Assembly: GCA_963989245.1 (NCBI GenBank)
Contig: OZ022345.1
Location: 48,448,217 to 48,512,216, forward strand
Source of the DNA: Nansenia antarctica
Lineage: Eukaryota > Chordata > Actinopteri > Argentiniformes > Microstomatidae
Length of the DNA: 64,000 nucleotides
Direction of reading: 5' to 3'
Shown piece by piece: positions 13,511 to 29,328 of the stretch (position 1 is the stretch's first letter; each line of letters starts with the position of its first letter). The notes under the pieces are model-generated. The model had not been told where the DNA came from and searched no databases. It was given only the letters and a program-made list of their open reading frames with translations. Made by a program: the position numbers and the translations under genes.

Positions 13511-16500
13511 ACAAACACACACACACGTACGTACTTGCTGTGGCAGTGCAGTAGCAGGTCAATGATGAAGGTCTGCCAGGCCTTCTCCTTACTGAGCGTG
13601 TCCAGGGCCGTGGGCAGCAGGGCGAAACACAGGGTCATGACCTCCAGCGCCTCGCAGCAAACCTGCTCGTCCTCCCCATCGGGCTCCTTACCCGCGTTCG
13701 TCTGGCACAGGGGAGAGAAGATTCACAGGGATGAGTGACGCATAAACCCAATCCCATTTCACCATTTCACCTCTTGCCCCTACCACTTAGCCCTACCCTT
13801 CTATTTTGTGCGTTCACGTGGTAGGGAGTCCCGATTGTTGTTGGAATGGAGGGGTAGGACGAGGTGGTAGGGCTACATGGCCCTCCAAACAGAGTTTTTT
13901 CAGAGGCACACTCCAAACGGAGTGTTATATTAAATCTCCCAGAATGCCTTGCGAATCATCGGCAAGATAGTGGCGAACGCACAAGCAACAAAATAAAACC
14001 ACAAATGTAATTATTTTCTTCGTTAATAATAAAGATAAAAAAATTATGATAACCATCGTATTAGCTTAGTTTAAGGTCATTTCAATGTATTATAGACCTT
14101 TTCTTTATAACAAACATAACCAACAAATCGCTAGTATGCAGATGTCTCTAGCATAGCTAATGTCTAATTTCCCCCTTTGATGGCATGTCCAGCAGCAAAG
14201 TTGTTACACTTGTTACCGCTCCTCTAATATCAGTGCAGACTGGCAGAGTAGGAGCACGGGTTGCTAGCCTACAGAGCACCGCTATTCTGTCATGAACTGG
14301 CCTGGTAATGAAGCATTGTTCTTTTTTATGTGATGACTGGATTGATCGATTGATAGCGTGAAACGTATGAACCTATGTTCCCCGGTCCTAAAAAAGGGTC
14401 CTATGTTCCCCATTCTCATGGGTATATCTCAGCTATGTTTTCCGGTCACTGTGTTGTGTTTTTAAATAATAGCCTCAATTCCCACTTCTATTAAACGGAT
14501 GAATATTAAATGAATGTGTATAAACTAGATGCCTATGGAACGAAAGATCGAACGAAACAACTGTTGAAATAGGCTACATTTTTGTTACAGCTGAAGTGCT
14601 CGCTAACGACAATGATTTTATAGCAGATCTACAGTAGACTAAAGCGGGAGCGTGTCAATGTTCCCACAGCCTTATGTTTCCTCAGTTTGACCCTAACCCT
14701 AGTAGTTACTTGGCTTGAAAATCTTATGGAAAACCTTATGGAAAGAGGGATCGAGAAGCCTTTTTCGTGACTGGGGAACATAGGACCCTTTTTCAGGAGT
14801 GGGGAACATAGGACCCGGGAACATAGGGATGACCCCGATTTCAACCACTACCCCTTGTACTCTGTTCCGAGAGGCAAGCCGAAAAGCGAGTGGCATTCGA
14901 AAACGAGGGGTAGGGGTAAAAATAAGAAATGGGATTGGGCCATAGACACACACCTAAAACATACATATGGATGTGCACACAAACACACTTGCGCACACAC
15001 ACAAACATTTGGACACAAAAACAAACACACAAAAGCAAACAGACAAGTAGAAAGTAGAATATATCCATCCACACAAACAAATGCAGTGTTTTGATGTTTT
15101 ATTCAATGACTCAATTGTTTTGAAAACTAAATTCACACTCAGCAGTGTGACTTCCAACGCCAGACTCGCTGATGCTTCTCGCAGCAGGCAGCAGGTGCCC
15201 AAAATCAACTAATTAGTTAGTCATCTCAGCGCGCTCATAATCTCATCCTATTGACTCCACATGGAGGCAATTACCAGTGTACAACACACACACACACACA
15301 CACCCACACAGTGTAACAACAGACCTGTGAGTGTAAATGCCAAAACAAAAACATTTCTTCCAGACAATGCACAACCAATAAACTGTATACACAAAATAAC
15401 TACATGACAGCACACAACACTTCACTATTCAGATAAGCTAAGAACACCCAACCTTACCTTCTCATAGATCTTGCTGATGTCTTCGTTGGAGCTGAAGACC
15501 AGTTGGACGGTGCCGCAGCCTGACGCCCAGACGATCTTCTGCACCGCCCGGATCACACAGATGTCTGGGATGTACTTGGATGCCTGGAAGAAGTTCTGGA
15601 ACAGAGCACACTCCCGTTAGAACAGATATTACAGACATTACTACGGCATATCAATCAATATCTGGCTGTTATATATCCCTGCACCCCTCCCTCCCCCCCC
15701 CCCCCCCATACTGTATCAATTTTGCACTCTCTCCTTAGCTCTACCCCCCTCTTGTCCCCACGCCCTGCACCCCCCTGCTCCAGCCCCCTGTCACCTCGTC
15801 AGAGATCTGCTGGGCCAGTCGTATGGCCACATTGCGCAGCATGCACTCAGAGGCGGGGTTAGGGATGTTCTGCAGAGCGCTCTGGAGGACCAGGGCCTGA
15901 TCGTGAGTCGCCTGGTTGATCTGCAGGGGGAGAAACCAGGAAGTGGAAGAACATCCAGGTCAACAACAGGCGGGCTTGGATGTCGATGCAATCTGAGGGG
16001 GAGGGGGGGGACTGACCACAAACCGGTATAACAAGAACGTGTGTGTGATAGAGAGAGAGAGAGGAGAGAGAGAAAGAGAGGAGAAAAAGAGAGAAAGAGA
16101 GAGAGAGAGAGAGAAAGAGAAAGAGAGAAACACAGAAAGAGAGAGAGAGAGAGAGACTAACCGGTGAGACAGGGATGGTTCCCTCTGCGTTGGGCTGGCA
16201 GGCTTCTGCCACCGCCTTGACGTGACCGAAGCCCACGGCGGTTAGCAGCAGCTTGGCAATCTTCAGCGCGTTGAGGTAGGCCCCGCGCCGCGTCTCCATG
16301 TCCGCGCTGGGCAGGAAGTTGTTCCTGGTGAGCATGCTCAGGACCAGGGGGAGTCCGCCGCTCTTCAGGAAGTTGTACTGGAAGTCACTGGCGTCCTCGC
16401 CCAGCGTGGCGCTTGCTGGCATAAGTAGAGCGTAGACCACCTGAGGAGAGGGTAGATGGGGGGGGGGGGGGTTAGCCATACACACAGAAATACCAACACA

Positions 16501-17934
16501 AACAAGTATACAAACGCGTGGCACACACACACACACACACAGCTACATTATTGTACACAAAACCCATGTGACAATGTTCCACATGGACATCCACCCACCT
16601 CTATGAGGTAAAGCACTTGTGAGGGCGAGGGGCCGAAGAAGCGGGAGTCCAGAGTGGGGCTGAGGCTGTTCTCCCCCAGCTTGGCGTGGTCCAGACACAC
16701 GGCACGCAGGTTCTCTACCGTGGTGTTATCTACACACACACACACACACACACACCATCATCAGTCAGGAAAACACATGGCAAGGCCACGACTACTAACA
16801 TGTCTAGCAGCATCAAACAGTACTGTCTTTACAGTATCACATGAATACAGCAAATCATGTATGTGTGTGTGTGTGTGTGTGTGTGTACCTGGGGGCATGA
16901 GCTTCATGAGGACCCTGGCTCCGTCTCGGAGCAGAGGCATGTTGAGGCTGCAGCCCAGGTCAGCCACCTGCCACAGGAAGGAGATGTAGCGCAGGTGGAG
17001 GGACATGATCTGGAGGACAGGAGACACACAGGTTAGCACTGGGCTCAGCTCCACTACAACTTCACAGGTAGTCAAGTCTCTTAGACTGTTTGTGTGTGAG
17101 TGTGTGTGTGGGGGTAACTCACCACGCCGGGCAGGCAGCTCTCCACCTCCGGGTTGGGCCCGTCGCTGAAGTGGTTGCCGTGGTTTCCAGGGGAGCCAGT
17201 GGAAGAGTCTGAGGAGCTGTCAGGGCTGGAGGGCATGTTGGCGCTCACCTGGGTCAGCTTGGCTGTGATTAACTACACACACACACACACACACACAGCC
17301 ACAGCCACACCCACACACACATGAGAGGATGTAATTGAAGACATCTCCAAATACAATAAAAAGTCAGGAGAGACAGACACACAACGTGCAGGTATTCTCC
17401 ACTCTTTTAAATTAAATGATATTCTCTAATCATAACACATAACAGTTATTTCACAGTTCTCATCGTGCCATCACTAGGCCTATAACAATTATGAAATAAT
17501 TGGCAATTATTTGCAATGGCAATTTATTTGTCTAATGGCAATCTTGACTGTGCTCCATTATCTGGGTCACATAACAGTGAGACAATAATATTGTTAATCG
17601 CAATTATTTCTGAGACAATTAACTGAAAGCAACGTGTTGAATAGTCCCAGGCCTAGCCGCCACGCTCACCGTCTTGTCTTTGAGGTTGAGCTGTCCGATC
17701 AGCTTCCGGTCGTCAGCCGGGTCCACCACCTCCCCGCCGATGAACAGCTCTATCTTGGTGTGCGTGGCGTTGGCCTTGATCCGGGTCAGGATGCCGCGGC
17801 GCACCGAGCCGATGGTGTCGTTGGTGTGGGACCAGATGTCCAGGTCGTCCACCTGGCGCCCCTGGTTCGGGAAGCGCACGATCAACGTGATGTGCTTCCC
17901 GCGGAACGCCCTGAGAGAGGGAGACGGTGACACA

Positions 17935-17987
<53 letters not shown>

Positions 17988-18074
17988 AGAATGGGGGGGC
18001 GGGGGGTGAGATGTGGTCTCGGTATAATAATCAGGACAGCTAGAATGAAAGTTTCATGCCTCAAGAACAGTCTG

Positions 18075-18107
<33 letters not shown>

Positions 18108-20591
18108 CCTACCTGGACATAGGCAGTATAGTCCTCTCCTCGTGGTAGTCGCTGTCACACTCGTTGATGTACTCCTTGAGAACGGTGAGCACCCGCACCA
18201 TGCGGATGGCCTCCTGCCGGGCGCAGTTGATGCTGTCCTTGTCCCCGTCCAGCACGCACAGAGTGTCGTAGGACGCCTTCAGACGGTCGAAACACGACTG
18301 GATGAAATCCTCATGGATCTCTACCTGCAGGGGGAAAAACACACAAGAGGACACACTCGTCAGATGTGACAAGAGCACAACCTGGTGCTACCGCTTGACC
18401 TCAGTGAGCAGGACAGACGGCATCTGTTATCGCACTGGGACAGACGGACAACGAGGGTACCTGATTGACTTGTAGTTTTGGTCCGAGGTTGGTGTAGATC
18501 TCCTTCAGCAGGTCTATGGCTCGACTGGCGATGTCATCGCTTCCTTGAATTACGACCTGCAGAGGGGGGGGGGGGGGGGGGGGGAATACAGGAGAAATCA
18601 ATGTTTAGCCTCTGGCACTCTCCACCCTATTGTCGGTAGTTTTTGTTTTTGTGTGTGTGTGTCCTATCCATCACACTGTAGGTCACAGGCCTGGAGCCAG
18701 TGAGAGCTATGACTCATCATCTCCAGGCTCATTAATAGGCCGCTGGACAAGCACAAGTGCATTAGCCTACAGTCTTAGGGTTGGATGTTACTGTGTGTGT
18801 GAGTGTGTGTGTGTGTGTATTAGTACAATCAATAACATCAGTGCATTTAGAATGTTTCTTGCTTATTACGTCATGAAATATTCACCACCATAAACTCTAC
18901 ATGAGGAAGTATTATTAACACAACCCCTATTGTGTGTTATGCATCCACGTGTAAAATATCCTCATTCCTGAATGGGTGAGATGGTGGCCACTGGTGGGTG
19001 TTCAACAACCACTCAGGTTTCATCCCCCTGATAGGGAGGACTGGATAGACGACACATCCAACCAGTACCACAGCAGCTCACCCACAAGCCTGACTGTTCC
19101 TGTCTTGATGTCATGAATGTGTTTTTACATTGGGTAAATTAAAGGGATTATATAGCAATGTAGGTCACCAAGATAAACAGCTGCATTCAACTGGGTCACT
19201 CAACGCCCCCCTAACCCGTACATACGTACTAAACCTATCAGTTATAGCAGCTCCTGATTACAATCCCACTGGCGTCAGAAACAACAAACAGATACAGCAA
19301 CACCCGGGGCTTATATATGGAAATGACAAACTTGTGGACCATGGCAGCACAAAAAATAAAACTAAAAATAAAGTGCGATGAGATGATGGAATTAAGTTTT
19401 GCATTATCAAGCAGCATAGGGGCTATTGCACAACGCCTACTCTGTGTGTGTGTGTGTGTGTGTATGTGTGTGCGTGCATGCGCATGTGTGCATGCGCGCG
19501 CGCGTGTGTGTGTGTGTGTGTGTGTGTGCGTCTCCACACACCCTCCAGAGGTAGTCCAGGCCTATGAGCTCCAGGTCGTCCATCATGTAGGCCCTGCGCT
19601 TGGCCACCAGCTTGCCCTCCCGGCAGTTGACGGCCTTGAAGAACCTCTCGAAGCACTTCATGCCGTTCTCCGTCAGCAGGGCCGGGTCCAGCTGCAGGAC
19701 GTTGTTCTCGAAGAAGTCCTTGTTGATGTCCGGGTCCAGGTCCGGCTCGTCCCCCATCAGTTTGGAGTACCTGTCGGTGCCAAAGACAACCTCACATTAC
19801 ACTCAAGATTAAAGAGAAAACACACACAAAATGTTATCATTGATGATAGCCCACTAATACATAATTTAAAAAGTCTGTTTAACACACATATTGGAAGTAT
19901 CATCACATACAGGGTGTTATGGTAGAATGCTGTTAGGCTACGCTAGAATGCCATCGTGCTCAGGCAGAATGCTGTTGTGCTATGCTAGAACGCTACGGTA
20001 GATGACGGTGAAGAGCGGGTGTGTTTACAGTACCATTTGAAGCAGGCCTCGCGGTCACACAGGAACACGGCGTTCTCCGCCAGGCACTTCCAGATCTGCT
20101 TGGCCTGGGGAGCGCACAGCCACAACTGGCCGTCCTTCAGCAGGAACCTGGTAACGCAAACAAACACATCCATTAACAACCCAGCTCTGAAAGGCAGCGG
20201 TTTGGTTCCCAAATGTTATTGCATTACGTCCCCCATTAAGCCTTTCAAATTATTTATGACCCGGGGAAAATAGACTAATGTTTTCAACCACAACCCAGGT
20301 CTTTAGCCAAGGGCCGAGAGGCACGGGCTTGCAAACCACCATTGGGTTCGTCCCCGACCATTGAGGAAACGAGAGTCACTCACACTACTGTGACTTCTTG
20401 TTTTGTGGTCATTCCGTAAACACAGAACGCGTACGGTTCCATTCAGGTCGTTGGGTTCGTATAGAAAACGAGAGAAGCGCTGACGTCATACCTCAGGAAG
20501 TTGAGTCTCTCCTGTACTTCCTGTACGTGGCTGTAGCGGCTCCCTGCCCTCACCGTCTGAGGGTCAAACTCGGCCTGCTCGGCTGCAGAAA

Positions 20592-20632
<41 letters not shown>

Positions 20633-23600
20633 AAACAATGGCTCTTACATAATCATCTACGCCAGTGCTCAAGGTGACGTCTCTCTGTAAATATCAAGAA
20701 AGTCCTGGCACTCTGAAACATGGTTGAGATGTCCCCAGGGCACAGGCGGAGCGGCCTACCTTTAGAGAACTGCCTCATGGTCTCCATGTAGGCTGACAGG
20801 TTCTCAGCCACCAGGGTGACCAGGGCGTGGTTGTGCTGCAGCTGGTTGATCAGGTCATGACGGTAGAACACATGAGGACTCCTCTGTGTCTGACTGTAGG
20901 GGATACAGAGAAAGAGGTGCAATTGGAGGGAGAGGGAGAGCTAGGATGTGTCAAAAATGAGTACAGAACATCAACCTTACATCGCCGCCCCGCCCCCCCC
21001 CCCTCCCACTTGTACAGACAATGATTGTGATATCTGTAGAATTAGTGAATTTGTGGGTTTGTTTGTCTGTCTGTAGCATAAGGAAAGCAGTATTGGTTCC
21101 AGCATTCTAACAAGTAACCCATGATCTGTGTGTTTGTGTGTTTACTTGTGTATCTAATAAAAAGAACAGCAGAGGAATCTTAGTTGTTGTAAAATCACTA
21201 AGTTGTTGTTTTTGGAAATGTGAGTAACCGCCCCAGAAATGCCCCCAATATGTCGCCCTGCAAACAGTCAGTGATTAGAGCTGAGAGGAGCTGGTGCAGA
21301 ATGACCACGGCTGTCTCAAACGCCACCCAATTCTCCCTATAGAGCACTACTTAGACCAGAGATCTACACGGATGTGGCTTTGGCCAAACGTAGTACGCTA
21401 TATGGGGAATTATGGAGTCGTTTGAGATTTGCCCTAAAAGAAGTTTGCTGAAGCAGATTTATGAATGTAAACATTATAGATCTGTTGTAACAAATCGGGA
21501 AAGAACAAAAAATTAGACATTTTTCACAATTTAAAAATGGCCATAATATCCCCCCAAATTAGCTGTCAACTTACCCCGCTAAGTTCGTTTGTATGTTAAT
21601 AGGCATTTTCTTTCTGAAAAACAACAGGCATGTGGGCTACATATTTGCTGCATTTACTAGAAGTACTACTTCAGTCACGTGTCAATTTATGTTGTTAAAA
21701 GCGGCATTACAGCAAGTCAACAATATTTCTATGCTACTCTGAGAGCAGTGTTTAAGACGTTTAGCATAGCTTTGTATGTTTTAGTCTTGAATGTTCCCTG
21801 CCGGATGTTAGTGAGAACAAACTGAATGGCAAGGTCACCCAGAGTGTTGACAAAAATGCCCGTTTTATAAACAGTTGGCATGCCTCAGCTCCTCTGAAAA
21901 TGTGATTAAAATGCCTGGGACATCAGTGTGTCAACTATGTGAAAAATGAAGGCCATGCTTTCTTTTAAGGTTGTTCAGGCATAGTGTAACAGAACATAGC
22001 TACCATTCTGAGCCCAGCACAAAGATTAGCCTTATTCTGGGGGGTGCGATGTTTAGAACATTGACGTTTAAAACATTACACACATGCAGACAGAAATGCA
22101 TTGTATAGAGCTGACACAATTCCTTATTATATGATAGAGAATTGTGACTGTTCAACAGATCACTTTTCAATCTGGGACATTGCACCCTCCAGAGAAGACC
22201 AATCTTTCCTCATACTGTTCTGTATCTGCGTTTGAAGTTGTCCATCACTATCACGGTTCATGCTTAACAGAAATTCGGGAACTACATTCCCTTTTTCAAG
22301 TCCCAGGATGAACTTTGACCCTGTCCATCTCTTTACCTTAGATTCTGAGGAGCTTCTCCGAACAGGCTACAGATCTCTCTGATTTGCTTTAGTGCAGGAA
22401 TCACCCATTTGTCATTGGTTCGCAACTCTTCTATGAAGCGATCTATCCACTGGATCTTCTGCGTGTCTCTGTCCTACAATGACCCAAGAACAAACAAGAT
22501 CAGTAATCAGTAATAAGTAAAGTATTATTATTTTTTTTTTTAACACGCATGCACGCGCAAGCTGGGACCCTCTGTTGCCTTTGGACCAAGTTTGTCCAAA
22601 GGATTCAGTGTCTCCCCGTCTTGCAGTCGTAGTGCTGTGTACCTGTGAGCAGCTGTAGTCCAATATCTTGATGTGAGCGCTGAGGGCCTGGTCCATGATG
22701 TCCACAGGCACGTCATCACTGTGTGCCAGGTTCCACAGCAGGTTGAGGACCTTGTGGGCCATCACCCCATCCTTGTCGTCCTCCGCCAGACGCCTGATCA
22801 GCTCCAACAGCTTCTCACGCTGCTTCTTACTCGCATTCGTCCAACTGGCCTGCGCAGGGCACACACACATCATCAGGGGATTAGCACAGCAGATTAGAGG
22901 GTCTGCGCGTGCCTGAAATCTTGGCCCGAGCCCGGTTCAAGCCCGTGGCATTCAGGCCCGGCCCTACCCAACGAAATCTAGCGGTTTTTTAATAGATTTT
23001 TACGGTGGGAACGCTACGTGTGTCTGCGTCAAAGAGCCCGGCCTGAACCCTATCTATGCCAAATAAAATCGTCCCAAGCCCGGCCCTAATTGGTTCATGG
23101 CGTTGGGCCCCATCGGGCTAGCAGACCTCGACATCAGATACACACGTCTGTGTGTTTGGGCTATACGCTGTTCAGTGACGACCACTTCAAGCTAGACGTA
23201 GTGCAGCTCAAGGGTAGGTCTGCGCAAGCTCACTGACCAACAGACAATAACAAGAACATCCTTTATTATTTTTTGCAGTTGGAAGTTGCAGGTACGATAC
23301 ATTGATCAGCATCTCTTGTTGTTTACATCATAATTCATCAGTAGTAGTTAATCATAATTAGTCATAGATCACAAATGATATACAAATAGATCCATACTTA
23401 TAACAAATGTGCAAACAGTGCTGGAAACTGAGTTAGAGACAGGGTTCCTACAAGTTTCAACAAGTCAAATTTAATACAATTTTTAGACCTCTTTGGATAT
23501 AATTTTAGACCTATTCGGAACGCCATATGATAGCTTTTTGTCATCTCGAGGTGATGAAATTAGGGATTTCACTGCCATACAGACAAAAAAGGAAGCAAAT

Positions 23601-26600
23601 TGGCATTTTTTGGGGTTCCAGGCTTGATTAATTTCCGCGTTAATAGATGTGGTCGGACTGATTTCCTTGCAGGATAAAATGTTTAAGACCTAGCACCTAA
23701 TTTTTAGACTGAATAACTGACTTTTTTGTGGCTTTTTTAGGCCTTATAAATTGGATTGCTAGATTTGAGACTTTACTGCTTTTTAGGACGAGCGCGGGAA
23801 CCCTGTAGAGAGCAGATGGACCAACCAACCACTCACCTTGAAGCAGTCGAAGAGATGGTCGAGCTGCTCTGGTGAGAAGTCCCACGCCAGCTTAGCTAGG
23901 AGGTCATGAACGTTCTTCACAATGGCCTCATGTTTTCCAGCCTGCGGGTCAGATAACAACGACAACAACAACAACTCTACTGGATTAACATCATTCCTGA
24001 GACAATAAAGATAAAGAAGATGAACTGCCACATAAACAGCATTTTATCAGCACAGAAAACCCAACGACCTGTAAATGCCCCAAGGTGAGACATAATATTT
24101 CACGCATGCAAACACACACGCACGCGCACGCACACACGCACATTACCTGTGCCGCCCAGATATTGTCCAGGTCTTGCATGGTAAGAGCTTTCTCCTTGAT
24201 GACGAAGCGAAGGATCTTCTCCAGTTTCTCCACGTACTGAGGCTGGTGCAGGCTGTCCCTCAACACGATGGACAGGATGTGGTTCTGCTGGATCCACTCC
24301 TGACAGAGGGATGGGGGAGAAGAGGTTATCAGAGGTAATTGGGGTCGCGAGAATTCCATCATAGCCATTTGTGGATGTGTGCCGAGACCACTTGCGAACC
24401 CCTGCGCTAAGCACTTTGTGACACACATACTTGTGAAAAGCAAACAATATTTGATAGACAGACGTGCATACAGACATATAGCCAGACAGACGGCTTAACT
24501 CACCGCCATTCGTTCTGCAGTGAGCCACTCCTCCTCCTCGGGGTTGCCATGCCGATGTGTGTAGTAGGACACACTGGAGATCACCTTGTTTACTTCATTT
24601 AGTGCATTCATCTTGCCATTAAAAGAGGAAATTTGCAATAACCTGAGGATGAAAAGGTAACCGACAAAGATTAGCATCTTAATTATCAAGGATTAGTTTT
24701 TCTTGTAAGTGATCAATATTGCTATTGTGTGCATGTTTAAGTGCATCGGTTGCTCGCCTAATCAATGCTGGAAAAAGCAATAGCCAATTACAATATCGAC
24801 TTGTTCACTGGGGGGGGGTCACGTGACGGGAGGCAAAACAAGGATGCAATTATGTTTGGTACCAACTCACCTAAGAATCATTTTTAACCTAAAAATCTCT
24901 AAGTTTTTCACTGTCTCCTCCTGCCCTGGTACTCGGGAGGCCAGGTTCTTCAGGGACTTGATTATCATGGACAGTGCGTCGTTTTTGGCTTCATTCTTGG
25001 CCTCCTTTTTCAGCTCCTCATCTGTGAGGTTCTCCAGAAACTGAGGAACCATCTCAATGACTGGGAGGAAGTACTTCTTCACGGTGTGCAACGTGAGGAA
25101 CTCGTAACACTGGCCGAAAGGCCTGCAAAAAAAACAAAACACAGCTACTTGTAAAAGACTTCCAAAAAGCCAAATTCTGACTTAAATGACGATGTGGTGA
25201 TTTTCCACTGGTTGGAGAATATGCAGAGTTACCAAACCTACAGTAACACTCTTAAGAGACTAGATGCATGTTCTCTCTGATAGACTCACTTGATAAGTGC
25301 AGCGATGATCTGGACGTTCAGTGCTTGGCCACTCATAAAGCGATCGTGCAGCGTTTGAAACCCGTTTAACGTGCCGAATTTGTTTATTAAATCCACCAAC
25401 CAGCCCTGTGAATAGGGAGAAAGAACAGAACAGAGAAAAAAACAAGAGTTAACAAACTTGCCCTCCCTCTGATTGCAAGCCATCACACAGAACAGCTGGC
25501 CTAATGGATGATTTAATCAGACAACTACCTTCTGACTACACTACACAGACACACACCCACCCACACCAGAGACTGCAGAGGTAGTACTGGGCTACATGCC
25601 ATGTAACACAGACAGGCAGCTGCCTTGCTGTCCTGCAGCAGTGTTCATACTGACCCGACTGCCCACGCTGCATTTTCATGGTAGAACTCATACTAACTGG
25701 CACTGCCTCCCTCTCATTAATTAAACCGGCATCACCACTCCCAAGAGTCTCAAGTACATGCTTTTATTTTATTCCCATCCTTTTGTTGTTTTCCAGCCCT
25801 GATGGAGGATTCTCGCTGAGGGATTCTCTTGATTTCGCTCAGACCCTGAAGGCAAGGCCGTGGGGCTCTCCTTTGTAAGTGGGTTCATTCTAAGAACCGA
25901 AAAATGCCAGCAAACAGCATATTTGGGGAACAAAAAGCCTTTTCTCCACATTGCTGGTCCTGTGGCAATTGCACGGCGCATTAAAAAGACGTAACCTGTG
26001 GAGCATCCAGAGGATATTTCATCTAGCCCAATTGTACAAATGTATCCAGCCATGTTTCGTTGTGCAGATGTGAGATTTGGCTGAGAGAGATGGAAGACGT
26101 TTACACAGCATAGGCAGCATCACTGTAGGACCTAGAACCTAGTCCATTTAAGATTTAAATACAGATTTATATCGATAAAGATTGAAATGTCTTTCAGCTG
26201 ATCACAAAACACACTTCCTGGACACAAACCAAACAACTCCTTATCTTCTCAATTGAAGACCGGGGACAGGTAAAAGCCTTTTGAAGGCTGCATACTGACA
26301 GCAAACAGCTAACAGCAAACTAGCCGGAGAGCATTGGTCCATGGGGCTTAAGCGCTGGGAATGGATCAAAGTGATGATTTGAGGCTTGCCTTGTAGGAGA
26401 ACGGGCCATCTGGGTTGGTTATTCGGGATCTAGTGCAGGTTTGTGGCCTACCTTAGGTGACCGGGGGTCGGGGGGGCGGGCGTAGAGCTCGTCGTCGGCC
26501 AGCTGAGCCCCAGCGGGGACGGTCTCGGAGGGGCGCGTGCCGTTGTAGATGTGGAACTTGCAGTGGGGGTTGGCGGCCATGGCCAGCAGCTCCAGTAAGG

Positions 26601-28216
26601 GAAACCAGTCCTGAGAGAGCTTGGCCACACACAACTCCACCAGGCGGTGTGTGTTATTGATGATACACCTCTGTGGTCAGAGAGAGGGGAGGGCCCGTAG
26701 TTAGTTAACACTTGTTCTAATTACACAGGACACATACAGCATAGTCACCTAGTATGCAATATACAAAAATGGGGTGGTAACAAGAAAACGACAACGTTGT
26801 ACTGGTTGGGGTAGGTCACTCCTTCTGTGTTTGCAAATCTCAAGAACCGGAGGGGTGTAAGTAATATGGCTCAACATAGCCTTCCAGGGGGCTACGGGAA
26901 GCTTCCCCTATATATTGCTTACAACTATCTGGTTCCGTTAGATCTGGTTCATTTACATCATGAGAACAGCGTACAGCAGCAAAGAGACAGAACCATGAGT
27001 ATCTAAAATCCAGAATAGATTCCTCTCCTCTCCAAAAACACAGGACAGGTGAAAGCTATAAATATCACTTAAGGTGGATTTTGCTTTCACCTCTCCATGA
27101 ATTTCACATTTGTTCAGGTGAAGGAAAGGATTCATGGCTTTATTGAGGAAGGCTCTTCGGATCAGATCAAATTTCATGGAATTACACAGAACAGCCCAAT
27201 CAAAACACCTCCGATGAACAGAGCGTGGATCACCCCCAGGCATCCTCCACATCCTCCAACCCAGGGACCAAAGAGCAGACTGAATTTAGGAACAAAACTG
27301 AGGCGGAGGAACAAAATACACCCACTGAGCTGAACAACCCCCGTAGAGGAGGAGACAATCACTGATGCATTGAATTCATGTTCAGAAAACCCTGAGCAGC
27401 AGGGTGGTTCTGTCTTCGTCACTCAAGTACGTCTGGGTTTCTGGATGTGTCGTGTCATTTGGTATAGATTTCTTCAGAATTCGCTTTTATTACGGCACGT
27501 TACATAAGAGTCGATTTCTTTGGCTTTGGTTCATGGATCTAAGGACTCCCTGGGTTAATAGTGAAACCAGCTTTGCTGAGAGCACTATGCAGCTTAAATC
27601 AAATGAAAGAGAAAAAAGTGTCTCACATGGATCTCAAACTTCCACCCGCTGACAGCCTCGTCCGTCAGGATCTTAGTGAAGGAGATCGTCAGGCCGTCTC
27701 GGAAAAACCTCTGGCAAGCCTCACACTTGACATCGAGTCCTTCAGCGAGAAAGAGAGAAATTATTGACAGGGTGACATTGCAAGAATCTTTTACAAACTG
27801 AAAGTGAAAGAGGGGCATTTATGACTGAAGGCTTCAAATAAAAAATAAAAAAGGTGCAAGCACCGTTTGACCTGACATGCCATACTGTATATTTCACACG
27901 CCTTCCGGCTTGAATAGAATACATGGAAGACGTGTTCTCAACGAGCACACAGCCAAAGGTTAAAACAAATACACGGCTTCAATCTACAGCCTTCTTACCT
28001 TTTTTACTAAGATCTATAGCAGCTTCTAGAAGAACCTCCAACTCTCCCTTTGGCAGAACTGGAACAACCCAGCGGGGTCTGGAAGCACAAACATCCAAAT
28101 GAATACAGATACTGTATACACACACACACACACACACTCACACCTTCACTGTACCATTAGAGATGGGGAGAGACATTCAGGATGGCCACGTTGGTTAATC
28201 ACCCGAGATGAAAGGG

Positions 28217-28254
<38 letters not shown>

Positions 28255-28836
28255 CTGTTGATCATGTCGTCCAGCTTGGCCAGGTCTGTGTGAGGGAAGG
28301 CTGGCTCCTCCTCTTCCAGCTGAGGGGGTCCATCCCCTTGACCCTGCTCATCCGGGGGGCTCACTGGAGAGTTCTCATTGGACGAGTTAGGAGACGACGT
28401 CTGGAACACAAACACACACACACACACACACTCTCTCTCACAACATATACAACATACTGAATGGAGCTTCAAGGCCAGGGCCCAAGACAGGAATAGGACC
28501 GGAGGGGTCAAGATATTCTCAGAACATACGACACACACATAATATTGACAAGAGGACTGGAGAACAAGCATAGAGGCCATTTTGACAAAAGAAACAGTTG
28601 ATTCAGTCCATCTCGAGCTCGTATGAAGAACATACTCATTTTCACAGCCACCGCTTTGACAAGATTTATTTACACAGCTTAGCCTAGAGTAATTATAGCA
28701 AGAATATTGCGGTAAGATAAAATTCAAGCTTCAACATAGAAAATCGAGGTGTCAAATCAGAGAAGATTCGGTGTGACAGGAATATATCTATTGAATTCTA
28801 TAACAAATCCTGTTTGTTTCTCATGCGCAATCTTCT

Positions 28837-28874
<38 letters not shown>

Positions 28875-29005
28875 AGGGGGGGGGGGCAGATGTCTCTTGA
28901 AGTGCTTCTAAATAAGCTCAGCTGCCATCTAATCAGAATCTTCTCCTGGTGTTATTTATACAGTCTAATTTACTCATCCTCATCACCCTCAAGGAAAAAC
29001 CCCAC

Positions 29006-29056
<51 letters not shown>

Positions 29057-29287
29057 CCTGTTTCCTGCTCTGTGTTCATAGCTGAATGTGTGTGAGCGCT
29101 GGTGGTGTCAGCAGCAGAATGAGTGTGAATGTGAGGGAGCTGCAGAACTTGGGAAATGTGGGGGTGTGTGGAGAAGGCTCCTTCTGCTTGGCTGACCTAC
29201 ATAGGCAGCTTGCCTCTCACGTCTGGGCACTGCTCATCTCTAACTAACAGCAACACGCACGTCCGTCCGTCCCCACGCACGCACTCA

Positions 29288-29328
<41 letters not shown>

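Noticed and set aside
22899..23230. Possible transposon with gcccgagcccgg / agcccggccc phrases in a USP9X intron
   Set aside because: Looks repeat-derived, but I could not find matching ends or a target duplication.
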